The translations under genes were made by a program, and so were the position numbers. Of a stretch of DNA of 64,000 nt, positions 26,263-33,987 are shown in pieces. The notes under the pieces were generated by a model. The model saw nothing but the letters and a program-made list of their open reading frames with translations. It had not been told where the DNA came from and did no database searches. This DNA is from Chryseobacterium daecheongense (lineage in GTDB: Bacteria > Bacteroidota > Bacteroidia > Flavobacteriales > Weeksellaceae). Each line of letters starts with the position of its first letter. Position 1 is the first letter of the stretch. The stretch is taken from assembly GCF_003729955.1 (NCBI RefSeq), contig NZ_RJTX01000001.1, forward strand, positions 1,488,001 through 1,552,000, written 5' to 3'.

Positions 26263-27597
26263 CTATTTTATCAGTATGGAACGGTTCCATATATCGTTAT
26301 TGGGAATATTGGTTCCGTATGCGTAATCTATCACCGAACTTTCCTGTAGATAGGGAATTCCTTTTTGAAAGTGGGCAGGAATAATATCGGGTTCATGTGT
26401 CATTGAGATTCCGGGAACGTTAAGACTGTTGTTGATCAATTCCACATCGATTTCACTTTCATTTCGTTGAAGTAAAACCGCTTTATGCAGTCCGAAATTG
26501 GCTGAAATATGGGTATAATCTCCAAAATCCCCGTAGTTATATCCGGGTTTCATTTCAGGTGAAAGATCTTTTGCATATTTTTCCAGCTTTCCGAAGAATT
26601 CAATTAAAAACGGATGTTTTTTAGAATCAATCTCAAAATCAGAAGTGGTAAAATGGGTATTGAAAATCGGACTGATGGTATTGGTTTCCGCTATCATTAA
26701 TTTTCCATACACCTTTGAAAGATCATGATATACCAAGTCTCTTGCTGCATAAACCTGTGAAAAAAAAGTACCTTCATCAATCTGATAGTCTGCTAAAAGC
26801 TCATTCCAGATATAATTTCCGGCCGCATCTTTTTTGGTATTTCTTACATGTTCCACATACATTTTCGCATCTGCCGTTTTTCTGTAATCTGCCGAAACAT
26901 AAACCGATTGCGGACCGTCCAGATAACCGCCACCTACATCTGCATGAGCTCCCGGAATAAAGATCTCTTTCCATACAGATGTCCCGGTTTTAGTTTGGGT
27001 ATCTTCCATTTGATATGAATTTTCAAAAAATCCTGTAAGCGGAAAAAAATATCGGCATTCGTTTGCCGCACAAAGGTGAAGAGCATTTTCAACACCAGGT
27101 AATATCCTTACTTTGTAATCATTGAAAGGAGTGGATTCTACTGTATCAAAAACTCCCAGGAATTTCACTTTTATATTTCCGGTGATTTTTGATTCCTTTT
27201 TCAATATTTCATAACAGAATGTTCTTGCCAGCATGGCTCCTCTACTGAACCCGTACACATATATATGGTATTCTTTAGTTTTTTCTTTTATTTTTTCATT
27301 AATAAACGTAAATGCTTTCTCTAATTTATCATCGGAAGAATACCCCTTATATCTTGCAGGATTTTTACAGGTTGCCATTGCAAAATCACTGTCTTCAGCT
27401 CCCGTCACGGTTCCTATTCCTTCAATATACACTTTCTGGTCTCCGACAAATAACCCGAAAAGACGGTAAATATTGGTTGTATTGCTATAATAACTGCCAT
27501 TATTTTTTGAAGGTCGATGAGCCGAAGTTGCATTGATCCCATTATTTCCTGTTCCATCGAAAAAAATCCCAATGGATGTGATATGATTCGTTTCCAT
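26263..27597 (-). CDS. DUF2235 alpha/beta hydrolase (Tle1-like phospholipase fold)
   Basis: 444 residues. The family pattern is clear: ITSIGIFFDGTGNN at 7-20, the nucleophile elbow YGFSRGA with Ser118, FLGVFDTVEST with Asp151, and PGAHADVGGGY with His218 and Asp220. DUF2235 includes the type VI lipase effector Tle1 and many uncharacterised hydrolases. No signal peptide is present and no VgrG, Hcp, PAAR or adaptor gene lies in this window, so delivery by a T6SS is not supported here. It lies 147 bp downstream of a two-component system on the same strand, with the shared 16-bp motif in the gap, suggesting control by that system. Substrate unknown. Confidence 0.85.
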   Translation of the reverse strand: METNHITSIGIFFDGTGNNGINATSAHRPSKNNGSYYSNTTNIYRLFGLFVGDQKVYIEGIGTVTGAEDSDFAMATCKNPARYKGYSSDDKLEKAFTFINEKIKEKTKEYHIYVYGFSRGAMLARTFCYEILKKESKITGNIKVKFLGVFDTVESTPFNDYKVRILPGVENALHLCAANECRYFFPLTGFFENSYQMEDTQTKTGTSVWKEIFIPGAHADVGGGYLDGPQSVYVSADYRKTADAKMYVEHVRNTKKDAAGNYIWNELLADYQIDEGTFFSQVYAARDLVYHDLSKVYGKLMIAETNTISPIFNTHFTTSDFEIDSKKHPFLIEFFGKLEKYAKDLSPEMKPGYNYGDFGDYTHISANFGLHKAVLLQRNESEIDVELINNSLNVPGISMTHEPDIIPAHFQKGIPYLQESSVIDYAYGTNIPNNDIWNRSILIK

Positions 27598-27724
27598 GAT
27601 GAGTGCTTTTAGAATACCTCTAATGATGTTCGGCCGGCAAATCCATCGTATCAGCCGACTGAAATACTTTTCAAAATAACAAGGAAAAGGAAATTCATGC
27701 TAGAGTAAAAGGTACCAAATAAAA

Positions 27725-27742
27725 AATTCCGTATTTCTACGG
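27725..27742. promoter_or_regulatory. Shared 16-bp motif, copy 2 (perfect inverted repeat)
   Basis: TTCCGTA-TTTC-TACGGAA, 128 nt upstream of the DUF2235 ATG and 2 nt past the response-regulator stop. On the minus strand it reads as a 7-bp hairpin with a GAAA loop followed by TTTTTT, so it could equally be a terminator of the regulator operon. The exact match to copy 1 extends beyond the stem. Confidence 0.5.
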
Positions 27743-27744
27743 AA

Positions 27745-28422
27745 CTATATTTTTTCAAGGGAGTGAATGTTATTGATAATGGCATAGATCACAATACCGA
27801 CTGTATTTTTAGCGCCTATTTTATCTACAATCCTTTGTCTGTGGCTTTCGACGGTTCTAGGGCTTATAAAAAGTTTTTCGGCGATCTCGTTATTGGTATA
27901 TTCCTGGCAAATAAGCTTCACCACATCTTTTTCACGTTCGGAAAGCTCATCATCCATTTCAAAAAGCGTTTTTTTCTTGGTAGTGCTGTTCATATAAGAA
28001 AATAGCATCTGATGGTCTTCCGCAGTAAAGAAAACTCCGTTTTTAAAAACTGCGGTAATGGCATCAATGAATGTTTTTCTGTCTGAGTTTTTAGGTAAAA
28101 ATGCAGAAACACCCAATTTCACCATATATCCGAGAATAGAGGTTTTATAGTGCGAGGAAAGGATAATGATTTTGAGGTCAGGATATTTTTCTTTAAGAAT
28201 TTCCACCAGTTCAAAGCCATTCATCGGTTGCATCTGAACATCTACCAATGCTATATCGGGGAAATCTTCGGGTTGAAGCTGCTCCAGGCTTTCAATAAAG
28301 TGAGGGCCATTGTTGGAAGTGAATGATACTGATATATTTTTCTCATTGGACAATAACATTTTCACTCCCTCCAGGATCAGCTGTTCATCATCAATTAATG
28401 CTATTTTGATTTGGGGATTCAT
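27745..28422 (-). CDS. LuxR/NarL-type response regulator
   Basis: 225 residues. Receiver domain with acidic pocket D11-D12, phosphoacceptor D61 (ALVDVQM), LSS near 89 and Lys111 (FLPK). The C-terminal LuxR helix-turn-helix (about 158-220) reads LSEREKDVVKLICQEYTNNEIAEKLFISPRTVESHR. Its start overlaps the end of the kinase gene by 32 bp, so they form a cognate pair. The downstream DUF2235 gene and the 82-residue gene have shared palindromic motifs upstream, which are candidate binding sites. Confidence 0.92.
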   Translation of the reverse strand: MNPQIKIALIDDEQLILEGVKMLLSNEKNISVSFTSNNGPHFIESLEQLQPEDFPDIALVDVQMQPMNGFELVEILKEKYPDLKIIILSSHYKTSILGYMVKLGVSAFLPKNSDRKTFIDAITAVFKNGVFFTAEDHQMLFSYMNSTTKKKTLFEMDDELSEREKDVVKLICQEYTNNEIAEKLFISPRTVESHRQRIVDKIGAKNTVGIVIYAIINNIHSLEKI

Positions 28423-29104
28423 GGGTGTTTGGTATTTTTATGATTAAACGGCTTCCGTGACCGGCAATATTTTTCCATTTGTGGAGAGCATTCATGGATT
28501 TGATCCTCGATTCGATGTTTTTAATTCCCATTCCTTTTTTTACCACTTCATAATCAAAACCCTGCCCATTATCTGAAATTACTATGCCCATATTCTGTGC
28601 ATTATCTTTAATATAAATCCAGATCCTCGTTGCTTCAGAATGCTTCAGAACATTGGTGGTAAATTCCTGAATAATCCTGTACAGCTGTACTTCTATAAAA
28701 ATGCTTTTCTTCTGATATTTGGGACTTACACTTAAGGAGATATTGATCCTTTGGGAAAGATTGGCAATCAATTCTTCAATATATAAAACAAGTCCCACTG
28801 ATTCCAGATTCACGGGATACAACGAATGGGAGATACTTCTGGCAGAATCTATCAGTGCAGACATTTGCCCGGAAATATTTTTTTTAATGAGCTCATCTCC
28901 CTGCGTATCGAGGTTATTCAGCCACAAGGAAACAATATTGAGTCTGTTCCCGATATCATCGTGAATCATCACAGCAATTCTTTTTCTTTCTTCTTCCTGC
29001 GCCTTAATGTTTTCCAACACCAAATTTTTCTGATGCTGGACTTCAGCTTCATGTTGAGCATTCTTTTCCTTAATAATCCTATTGATAAAAGTTTTGTAAC
29101 CCAA
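28391..29104 (-). CDS. Sensor histidine kinase (HisKA_3 / NarX-like)
   Basis: 237 residues from a TTG start. Phosphoacceptor His48 lies in RIAVMIHDDIGNRLNIVSLW; the ATPase domain has EFTTNVLKHSEA (N box), DNGQGFD and KGMGIKNIESRI (G boxes). Upstream of the TTG the same frame stays open to a stop at 29194 and encodes a perfect transmembrane helix (NFIILLIVTIAIIVFFILL), which such kinases normally have. No ATG, GTG or TTG exists in that stretch; a rare start such as ATT at 29182 would restore it and overlap the upstream gene by 13 bp. It overlaps the response regulator by 32 bp. The input signal is unknown, as there is no periplasmic sensor domain. Confidence 0.88.
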   Translation of the reverse strand: MGYKTFINRIIKEKNAQHEAEVQHQKNLVLENIKAQEEERKRIAVMIHDDIGNRLNIVSLWLNNLDTQGDELIKKNISGQMSALIDSARSISHSLYPVNLESVGLVLYIEELIANLSQRINISLSVSPKYQKKSIFIEVQLYRIIQEFTTNVLKHSEATRIWIYIKDNAQNMGIVISDNGQGFDYEVVKKGMGIKNIESRIKSMNALHKWKNIAGHGSRLIIKIPNTHESPNQNSIN

Positions 29105-29169
29105 CAGAATAAAAAATACGATAATTGCTATGGTAACAATTAACAGGATAATAAAGTTGATATTTAAAG

Positions 29170-29787
29170 TTACTTCTTTAATCTTAACAATTTATAAATT
29201 AATGCTCCGTATACAACACTTGATAAAAGATTATTAATTCCCCAAATCAGACTTGCATTCTGTTGTGAAATTACCGCCAATTGATGCTGAACAATAAAAG
29301 TAAAAACTGATACTGAATAATAGAAGAAAATACATGCATCTACCAGCAAAAAACGATTCACTGCTTCACTCCCTTTAATTTCCTGGATAAGAACATATCC
29401 GGACAAACAAACGATTATAATATTAGAAATTACTTTCGCATAATCATTATCAATAGTGAATCCTGCATATTGTGCAGCTATCAGGAAAATACCTGCTATT
29501 GCAGATAAAGGAATGAGCCCGTATTTTGATAAACCCAGTTTCTTTGTATATAAAGAATTCAAAATAAAGAATTCGCCTGCAATATATACAGGATATAAAA
29601 CAGGAATATTTTTCAACTCAAAAACAATAAATACCTTGTTAATCAGCTCAATAATGAAAAGAAAAATGATATAATATACATACCATTTTTCTTTTTTATC
29701 CAGATGTTTAAGCTTTATTATACCTAGTACAAAGCATAATAACAGAAGACTATTATTGAGATATAATATGATTTTAAAGCCTAACAT
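29170..29787 (-). CDS. Six-helix membrane protein in the two-component operon
   Basis: 205 residues with about six transmembrane segments and short loops, starting MLGFKIILYLNNSLLLLCFVL. No known family recognised. It lies 5 bp downstream of the 242-residue unknown gene and just before the kinase, so it may be a membrane sensor or partner feeding the kinase, which has no sensor domain of its own. That role is inference from gene order only. Confidence 0.75.
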   Translation of the reverse strand: MLGFKIILYLNNSLLLLCFVLGIIKLKHLDKKEKWYVYYIIFLFIIELINKVFIVFELKNIPVLYPVYIAGEFFILNSLYTKKLGLSKYGLIPLSAIAGIFLIAAQYAGFTIDNDYAKVISNIIIVCLSGYVLIQEIKGSEAVNRFLLVDACIFFYYSVSVFTFIVQHQLAVISQQNASLIWGINNLLSSVVYGALIYKLLRLKK

Positions 29788-29792
29788 TTATT

Positions 29793-30521
29793 TTACAGTT
29801 GACAGAATGGTGGGCATGGCTGTGACCAGTCATAGGTGTTTGAAATGGTTTCTATACTGCCATTATCCGTAAGATCATCGTAAAACGAAATGAATATAAT
29901 AGTTGGAAGCATTCTCTGGTAAATTTCTGAATATTTCAGACCGAACGAGCATACAAAACTATTTAATCCCGGTTTTGGCGGGGTAAGATTATCGGCAGGA
30001 ACATAAAACTTTTTAAAAATTCTTCCTCCTTCATATTCGCTGCATTCATAAAAGAACCAGTTTACTCCTTCATTTCTCCACAATTCTATGGCATCAACCG
30101 CTTTATCCTGCTCCATTAAGGGTTTGTTAGCTACAGGGAAAAACATATCCGAATCGTTATCTATTTTTCGTAAATCTTTGGAAAGAACCGCATTTTTTAT
30201 AACAGTGTATTCTTGTGTTTCCACCAGCCTGAGGTCATTGCTTAATTCTGTAAGGACAGCATACGGATATTCATTAACATCTTTTCTATGTCCGGTTGTA
30301 TCAAGAGCAGTCAGTATCATAACCAATTGATTTTCATACACCCCCATTTCCACACAAAAGTCTTTGTACAGATTTTTGCTCTTTAGCCAGTTGATGTCAT
30401 CCAAAGAAAGATTAAAGATGTAATTGGTAGGAATCAGGCTTTGCAGTCTTGAAAAATTACTGCAACAGTTAGTCCATTCAGCGACAGCCAAGTCGTACTG
30501 TTCTCGGGTAAAATTATTCAT
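29793..30521 (-). CDS. Unknown 242-residue soluble protein, first gene of the two-component operon
   Basis: No signal peptide or membrane helix. The sequence is rich in aromatic and acidic residues, with a CC pair near 18-19 (EWTNCCSNFSRLQ) and a C-terminal CPPFCQL. Segments such as WLKSKNLYKDFCVEMGVYENQLVMILTALD look globular. I recognise no family. The 5-bp gap to the membrane protein and tight spacing through to the response regulator make a four-gene operon likely. An 8-bp inverted repeat TTTAGTTT / AAACTAAA lies just upstream of its ATG. Confidence 0.68.
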   Translation of the reverse strand: MNNFTREQYDLAVAEWTNCCSNFSRLQSLIPTNYIFNLSLDDINWLKSKNLYKDFCVEMGVYENQLVMILTALDTTGHRKDVNEYPYAVLTELSNDLRLVETQEYTVIKNAVLSKDLRKIDNDSDMFFPVANKPLMEQDKAVDAIELWRNEGVNWFFYECSEYEGGRIFKKFYVPADNLTPPKPGLNSFVCSFGLKYSEIYQRMLPTIIFISFYDDLTDNGSIETISNTYDWSQPCPPFCQL

Positions 30522-30532
30522 GTCTTCAAGGT

Positions 30533-30565
30533 TAAATTTAGTTTCATAAAATTATATAAACTAAA
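30533..30565. promoter_or_regulatory. Inverted repeat upstream of the two-component operon
   Basis: Arms TTTAGTTT / AAACTAAA about 13 nt apart, 15-45 nt before the first ATG. It is AT-rich, so significance is uncertain. Confidence 0.3.
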
Positions 30566-30603
30566 CTTCCTGTGCAAATATCTCACCCATAATTGAATAT
30601 ATG

Positions 30604-31224
30604 TTAATAATTCCTTACCGTAATATGGTAGCAGCTTTGTTGTTTTTCTTTAATGTAATAAATCCTGCCCGCATTGGCATAATATTTTAAAACCTTTTCC
30701 AGGGCAATTTCCATTTTAGGGTTGTATTTTAAAACATCATTGAAACGGACATAAGAGATATCGAAAGAATTTCCGTAATTGTGAGAACTAATCCCTAGTG
30801 AGGCGTTTGAATTTACTTTTCTCAGCCTGCACTGATCTTCCAGCGTTCTTGTGATAGAAGAAACCGTGAAGGTATGCCCTTTTGTTTCTTTGCTGAATCT
30901 GCTTCCTATTTTTTCCAGGGTAATCTTCGCTTTGGAAACCAGATAGGCCCTGCTGTAATCCAATTTCTGAACACGGTATCCCTTTGCTGTTTTCTTGACT
31001 TTATGAAATTTCCCGTTGTTGATATATTTTTGAATGGTTTTGGAGTCCCGGAGCAGTTTGATCCCAAAGCTTTTTGATGCGTCCAAGTGAGGCTTATAAA
31101 GAGGAGTGGGCTCTACTTTCAATACTTCCGTAAGGTCATAACATGGGAGTATTTTTTTGGCAGACTGAGAATAACAAAACGTAAACACAAAAGACATAAA
31201 AATCAAAAACAGCAATTTTCTCAT
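30604..31224 (-). CDS. DUF5715 family protein (M15-like peptidase fold)
   Basis: 206 residues: signal peptide MRKLLFLIFMSFVFTFCYSQ, then a domain ending in features of LAS/M15 zinc peptidases: TRTLEDQCRLRKVNSNA, SSHNYGNSFDISYV (the SxHxxGxxxD zinc motif) and a C-terminal YHITVR supplying the final His. DUF5715 members are likely periplasmic peptidoglycan-active carboxypeptidases. ATG 31224 is taken because it opens the signal peptide; a longer frame upstream lacks support. It is divergent from aqpZ and appears to stand alone. Confidence 0.82.
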   Translation of the reverse strand: MRKLLFLIFMSFVFTFCYSQSAKKILPCYDLTEVLKVEPTPLYKPHLDASKSFGIKLLRDSKTIQKYINNGKFHKVKKTAKGYRVQKLDYSRAYLVSKAKITLEKIGSRFSKETKGHTFTVSSITRTLEDQCRLRKVNSNASLGISSHNYGNSFDISYVRFNDVLKYNPKMEIALEKVLKYYANAGRIYYIKEKQQSCYHITVRNY

Positions 31225-31408
31225 TAAGAAACCTTTTAAATTGATAAACGAAAAATAAACATTTATGGTATATAATTCAACCCATAAAGCCTTATCAAAA
31301 AGCATTCCTATCCATAAATCTGGCTATCAGTTTATTAAATTCAAAATCATCATTCACCCTGATTTGAAATATATTATATTTTAACTTTTTATTTTGGAAT
31401 TTAAATTT

Positions 31409-31416
31409 TAAATTTG
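31409..31416 (+). promoter_or_regulatory. TAnnTTTG -7 element for aqpZ
   Basis: TAAATTTG, 22 nt before the aqpZ ATG. Confidence 0.6.
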
Positions 31417-31438
31417 GTTTACATTAAAAATAAACAAT

Positions 31439-32158
31439 ATGATTAAAAAACTATTTGCTGAATTTTTTGGCACGTTCTGGCTAGTATTCGGCGGTTGCGG
31501 CAGTGCCGTTTTTGCCGCTGGTGTTCCCGACATCGGAATAGGACTTCTCGGTGTTTCTTTAGCTTTCGGTCTTACCGTTCTTACTATGGCGTATGCTGTA
31601 GGACATATTTCAGGCGGACATTTCAATCCGGCTGTATCTTTCGGGCTTCTGGCTGGAGGAAGATTTTCTGCAAAAGACCTGATCCCATACGTTGTTGCTC
31701 AATGTATCGGAGCTATTGCAGCAGCAGGCGCTCTTTATATCATCCTTAACGGAGCCGGCGCTTTTTCGGCAGAAGGACCAGGTGCCTTCGCTACTAATTT
31801 CTATGATATGCCTGGCTATCATAACAGAAGCTATTCTATGGGAGCTGCTTTCCTGGCTGAATTTTTATTAACCGCATTTTTCCTTATCGTTATCATGGGA
31901 GCCACAGATAAATGGGCTAACGGGAAATTTGCTGGAATTGCTATTGGTTTAGCACTAACGTTGATCCATTTAATTTCAATCCCTATCACCAATACTTCCG
32001 TAAACCCTGCAAGATCTTTATCTCAGGCTGTTTTTGTGGGCGGTACCGCCATGTCACAGCTTTGGCTGTTCTGGGCAGCCCCTATTCTCGGTGGAATTGT
32101 AGGTGGATTGATCTATAAGTTTTTACTCCAAAGAGACTCTGTTGAGTCCGATGATTAA
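31439..32158 (+). CDS. aqpZ: Aquaporin Z-type water channel
   Basis: 239 residues, six membrane helices and two half-helices. The NPA boxes are HFNPAVSFG (63-65) and [11 protein letters not shown] (near 190). The selectivity filter region with an Arg after the second NPA is present, and the small residues fit a water-specific channel rather than a glycerol facilitator. Starts [21 protein letters not shown], the classic AqpZ N-terminus. Monocistronic with a strong bidirectional terminator. Confidence 0.94.
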   Translation: MIKKLFAEFFGTFWLVFGGCGSAVFAAGVPDIGIGLLGVSLAFGLTVLTMAYAVGHISGGHFNPAVSFGLLAGGRFSAKDLIPYVVAQCIGAIAAAGALYIILNGAGAFSAEGPGAFATNFYDMPGYHNRSYSMGAAFLAEFLLTAFFLIVIMGATDKWANGKFAGIAIGLALTLIHLISIPITNTSVNPARSLSQAVFVGGTAMSQLWLFWAAPILGGIVGGLIYKFLLQRDSVESDD

Positions 32159-32164
32159 ATAAAT

Positions 32165-32196
32165 GAAAAAGCCTGTTGATCGACAGGCTTTTTTAT
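32165..32196. terminator. Bidirectional terminator (aqpZ / MmcB-like)
   Basis: AAAAAGCCTGT / ACAGGCTTTTT with a 6-nt loop. The convergent gene's stop codon overlaps its far edge. Confidence 0.85.
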
Positions 32197-32738
32197 TTTA
32201 ATTTCTTGATATCAAAAGGATTTTTAAATATGAGTTCTTCATGTTTACCTTTGATCTCCATTTTACGCTGAATCAGGTTAAGTGCCATTTTCCGGATAAA
32301 AAGATCTTTATCTACCAGTTTCCAATAAGGATCCTGATGCACTTTTTGCGGAGGACGTATTACATAGAATTCCGTTTTCCAATTGTCCACATCGTGGTAA
32401 AATTCTATAATACCGCAATGTTCCGGGATAGCGGAATGTTCAATCATTCCCATAGGCAACAGGAAGCTGAATGCATTACAGATATAATCTCCACAGGAAA
32501 TTTTATCGTGTTTTAAAAATTTTTCTCCCGTATTGGCATTGAGATAAGATTTCTTAAAATCATTCTTAAAGTCACTTTTTGAAAGCTTAATTTCGATTTC
32601 ATGACTGAAGCCCTCAAAATCAATGATCAGGATATCCGCTTCCCAATCCGCCTGGAAATGATTCGTCAATACGATTTCCTTTTCAAAATCGCAATGAGCA
32701 TGGATATAGGCGTGAACAAGTTCTTCGATCTTCAACAT
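32193..32738 (-). CDS. MmcB-like PD-(D/E)XK nuclease-fold protein
   Basis: 181 residues. The core WEADILIIDFEGFSHEIEIKLSKSDFKNDFKK (split here as WEADILIID, HEIEIKLSKSDF and NDFKK) has the order E-D ... E-x-K expected of PD-(D/E)XK enzymes and resembles the MmcB/DUF-type DNA repair family. A CGDYIC and PEHCGIIEF segment follow. A role in DNA metabolism is inference. The start at 32738 is immediately preceded by a run of seven-base tandem repeats, a possible length-variable promoter element. Confidence 0.6.
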   Translation of the reverse strand: MLKIEELVHAYIHAHCDFEKEIVLTNHFQADWEADILIIDFEGFSHEIEIKLSKSDFKNDFKKSYLNANTGEKFLKHDKISCGDYICNAFSFLLPMGMIEHSAIPEHCGIIEFYHDVDNWKTEFYVIRPPQKVHQDPYWKLVDKDLFIRKMALNLIQRKMEIKGKHEELIFKNPFDIKKLK

Positions 32739-32739
32739 G

Positions 32740-32784
32740 GTTGATAGTTGATAATTGATAGTTGATAGTTGATAGTTGATAGTT
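32740..32784. repeat. Heptamer tandem repeat (GTTGATA)n
   Basis: Six consecutive near-perfect units of GTTGATA (one reads ATTGATA) and a partial seventh, starting 2 nt upstream of the MmcB-like start codon. Repeat number may vary by slippage. Confidence 0.8.
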
Positions 32785-32785
32785 G

Positions 32786-32829
32786 CAAAATTAACTAACC
32801 ATCATAACTTATAATTCATAATTCTTAAC
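32786..32829. repeat. Degenerate ATAATTCATAATTC-type intergenic repeat
   Basis: CATAACTTATAATTCATAA and CTTAACTCACC-like words, related to those at 7471-7550 and 41100-41150. Confidence 0.4.
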
Positions 32830-33823
32830 TCACCAGTAAGCTGCAACCTCTGATATCAGAATGATCTATTCTCCCCAGAATCTGAAATTTCTCATTCTCT
32901 AAGATTTTCCCAAGATCTTGTGTCGCAATGAATGAGCAGGAATGAATATTGGCCAGATCAATAATATTCACAGCTCCGGTTCTTCCTGTTTTTTCATAAC
33001 TGAAAGGATCTTCTGCATTTCTTACCATAATTCTCATCCAATTAGGACACTGATATTCATTATCTCCCAGTGAATAGGCTTGTGAAAGAAGCTCGGTCAT
33101 GGAATATTCCGAATATATTTTATCGGTTTTGAAGCCATCCTGTAAAATTTTCAAAAGCTCATCTTTCGTCATTTCTTCTTTTCTTCCCTTCATTCCTCCG
33201 GTTTCAATGACTATTAAATTGTCAAGAAAAGTTAGAGATTCTTCATTTCGTTCCGAATGACAATAGTCTAAGAAATCCAGAAGTGCAAAGGAAACTCCGA
33301 AAAGAATTACTTTTTTATCCTTTAAAGTATTCAACAATTCAAATAAGTCTGAATGGTTGTAAAGAAAATACCCGTTTTCAGGTTTGGCAGATTTTTTCAT
33401 CAGATAATCCACCATATAGATTAATGAAGAATTTTGTCTTTCCAGATAGCTTGGCAATAATCCCAAAAAGATAAAATCTTCAGGCTTTCCTATAAACTGT
33501 TCAAAGCTTTTGTAGATACTTTCCTGATAGATGCTTTCATCTGCAATATAATGCTTGGATAAGTTCATCTGGGTGGTTCCTGAACTTTGGAAAAACAGAT
33601 CTGCTGTCACATTTTTGTCCAGGATTTGATGATTCTTAAACATTTCTATGGGCAAAAACGGAATTTTTGTCAGTTCATCCACCTGATTAGGATCAATTTT
33701 AAGATAGTCTACAAAGCTCTTGTATATGTCAACATTTTCATATTGATAACGAAATGTTTCCAATGCAACATTCAGGAAATCCTGCTCTGTATGGATGTTG
33801 AATATATGTTCCAAGGTTCTCAT
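32825..33823 (-). CDS. LuxE-like acyl-protein synthetase / acyltransferase
   Basis: 332 residues of the LuxE/PaaK-like adenylate-forming group. FFQSSGTTQMNLSKHY near 77-92 is the P-loop-like SSGTT motif; ETGGMKGRKEEMTKDEL, YSEYSMTELLSQAYS and GRTGAVNIIDLAN are further adenylation blocks, and GRIDHSDIRGC ends the protein. Flavobacterial members are often annotated 'acyl transferase' and may activate an acyl group for cell-surface products. In-frame near residues 189-200 is YCHSERNEESLTF, which derives from a dispersed intergenic-type repeat. An 8-bp inverted repeat lies upstream. Confidence 0.82.
   Translation of the reverse strand: MRTLEHIFNIHTEQDFLNVALETFRYQYENVDIYKSFVDYLKIDPNQVDELTKIPFLPIEMFKNHQILDKNVTADLFFQSSGTTQMNLSKHYIADESIYQESIYKSFEQFIGKPEDFIFLGLLPSYLERQNSSLIYMVDYLMKKSAKPENGYFLYNHSDLFELLNTLKDKKVILFGVSFALLDFLDYCHSERNEESLTFLDNLIVIETGGMKGRKEEMTKDELLKILQDGFKTDKIYSEYSMTELLSQAYSLGDNEYQCPNWMRIMVRNAEDPFSYEKTGRTGAVNIIDLANIHSCSFIATQDLGKILENEKFQILGRIDHSDIRGCSLLVS
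33230..33268. repeat. Dispersed CHSERNEES-type repeat embedded in coding sequence
   Basis: On the minus strand TGTCATTCGGAACGAAATGA and GAAGAATCTC match the repeat common between genes in Bacteroidota. It is read in frame here as HSERNEES. Only one copy is visible in the window. Confidence 0.55.
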
Positions 33824-33835
33824 TATTTTTCAATT

Positions 33836-33868
33836 TTCCAATCTTATCAGGCATTAGCAGGATTGGAA
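33836..33868. promoter_or_regulatory. Inverted repeat upstream of the LuxE-like gene
   Basis: TTCCAATC / GATTGGAA separated by 17 nt, 13 nt before the ATG. An operator or small hairpin. Confidence 0.35.
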
Positions 33869-33987
33869 TAATTTATTTTTAATATTTTTTTAATACAAAA
33901 TTGAATGTTTGGTAAAGATATTGCTGTGTAATTCCCGGAATATGGATTAAAAACAGGATGATTATTTTCATCCAACTGATTACCTCT

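Noticed and set aside
26275..26291. 17-bp palindrome TATGGAAC-G-GTTCCATA
   Set aside because: It lies inside the DUF2235 coding sequence near the C-terminus, where the residues (IWNRSI) account for it.
26263..27597. T6SS effector locus
   Set aside because: The DUF2235 fold fits Tle1-like effectors, but no Hcp, VgrG, PAAR, adaptor or sheath gene is in the window, so the claim is not supported.
29170..29790. Membrane protein as a sensor domain split from the kinase by a frameshift
   Set aside because: It has its own start and stop, six helices, and the kinase frame carries its own membrane helix, so the two look like separate genes.
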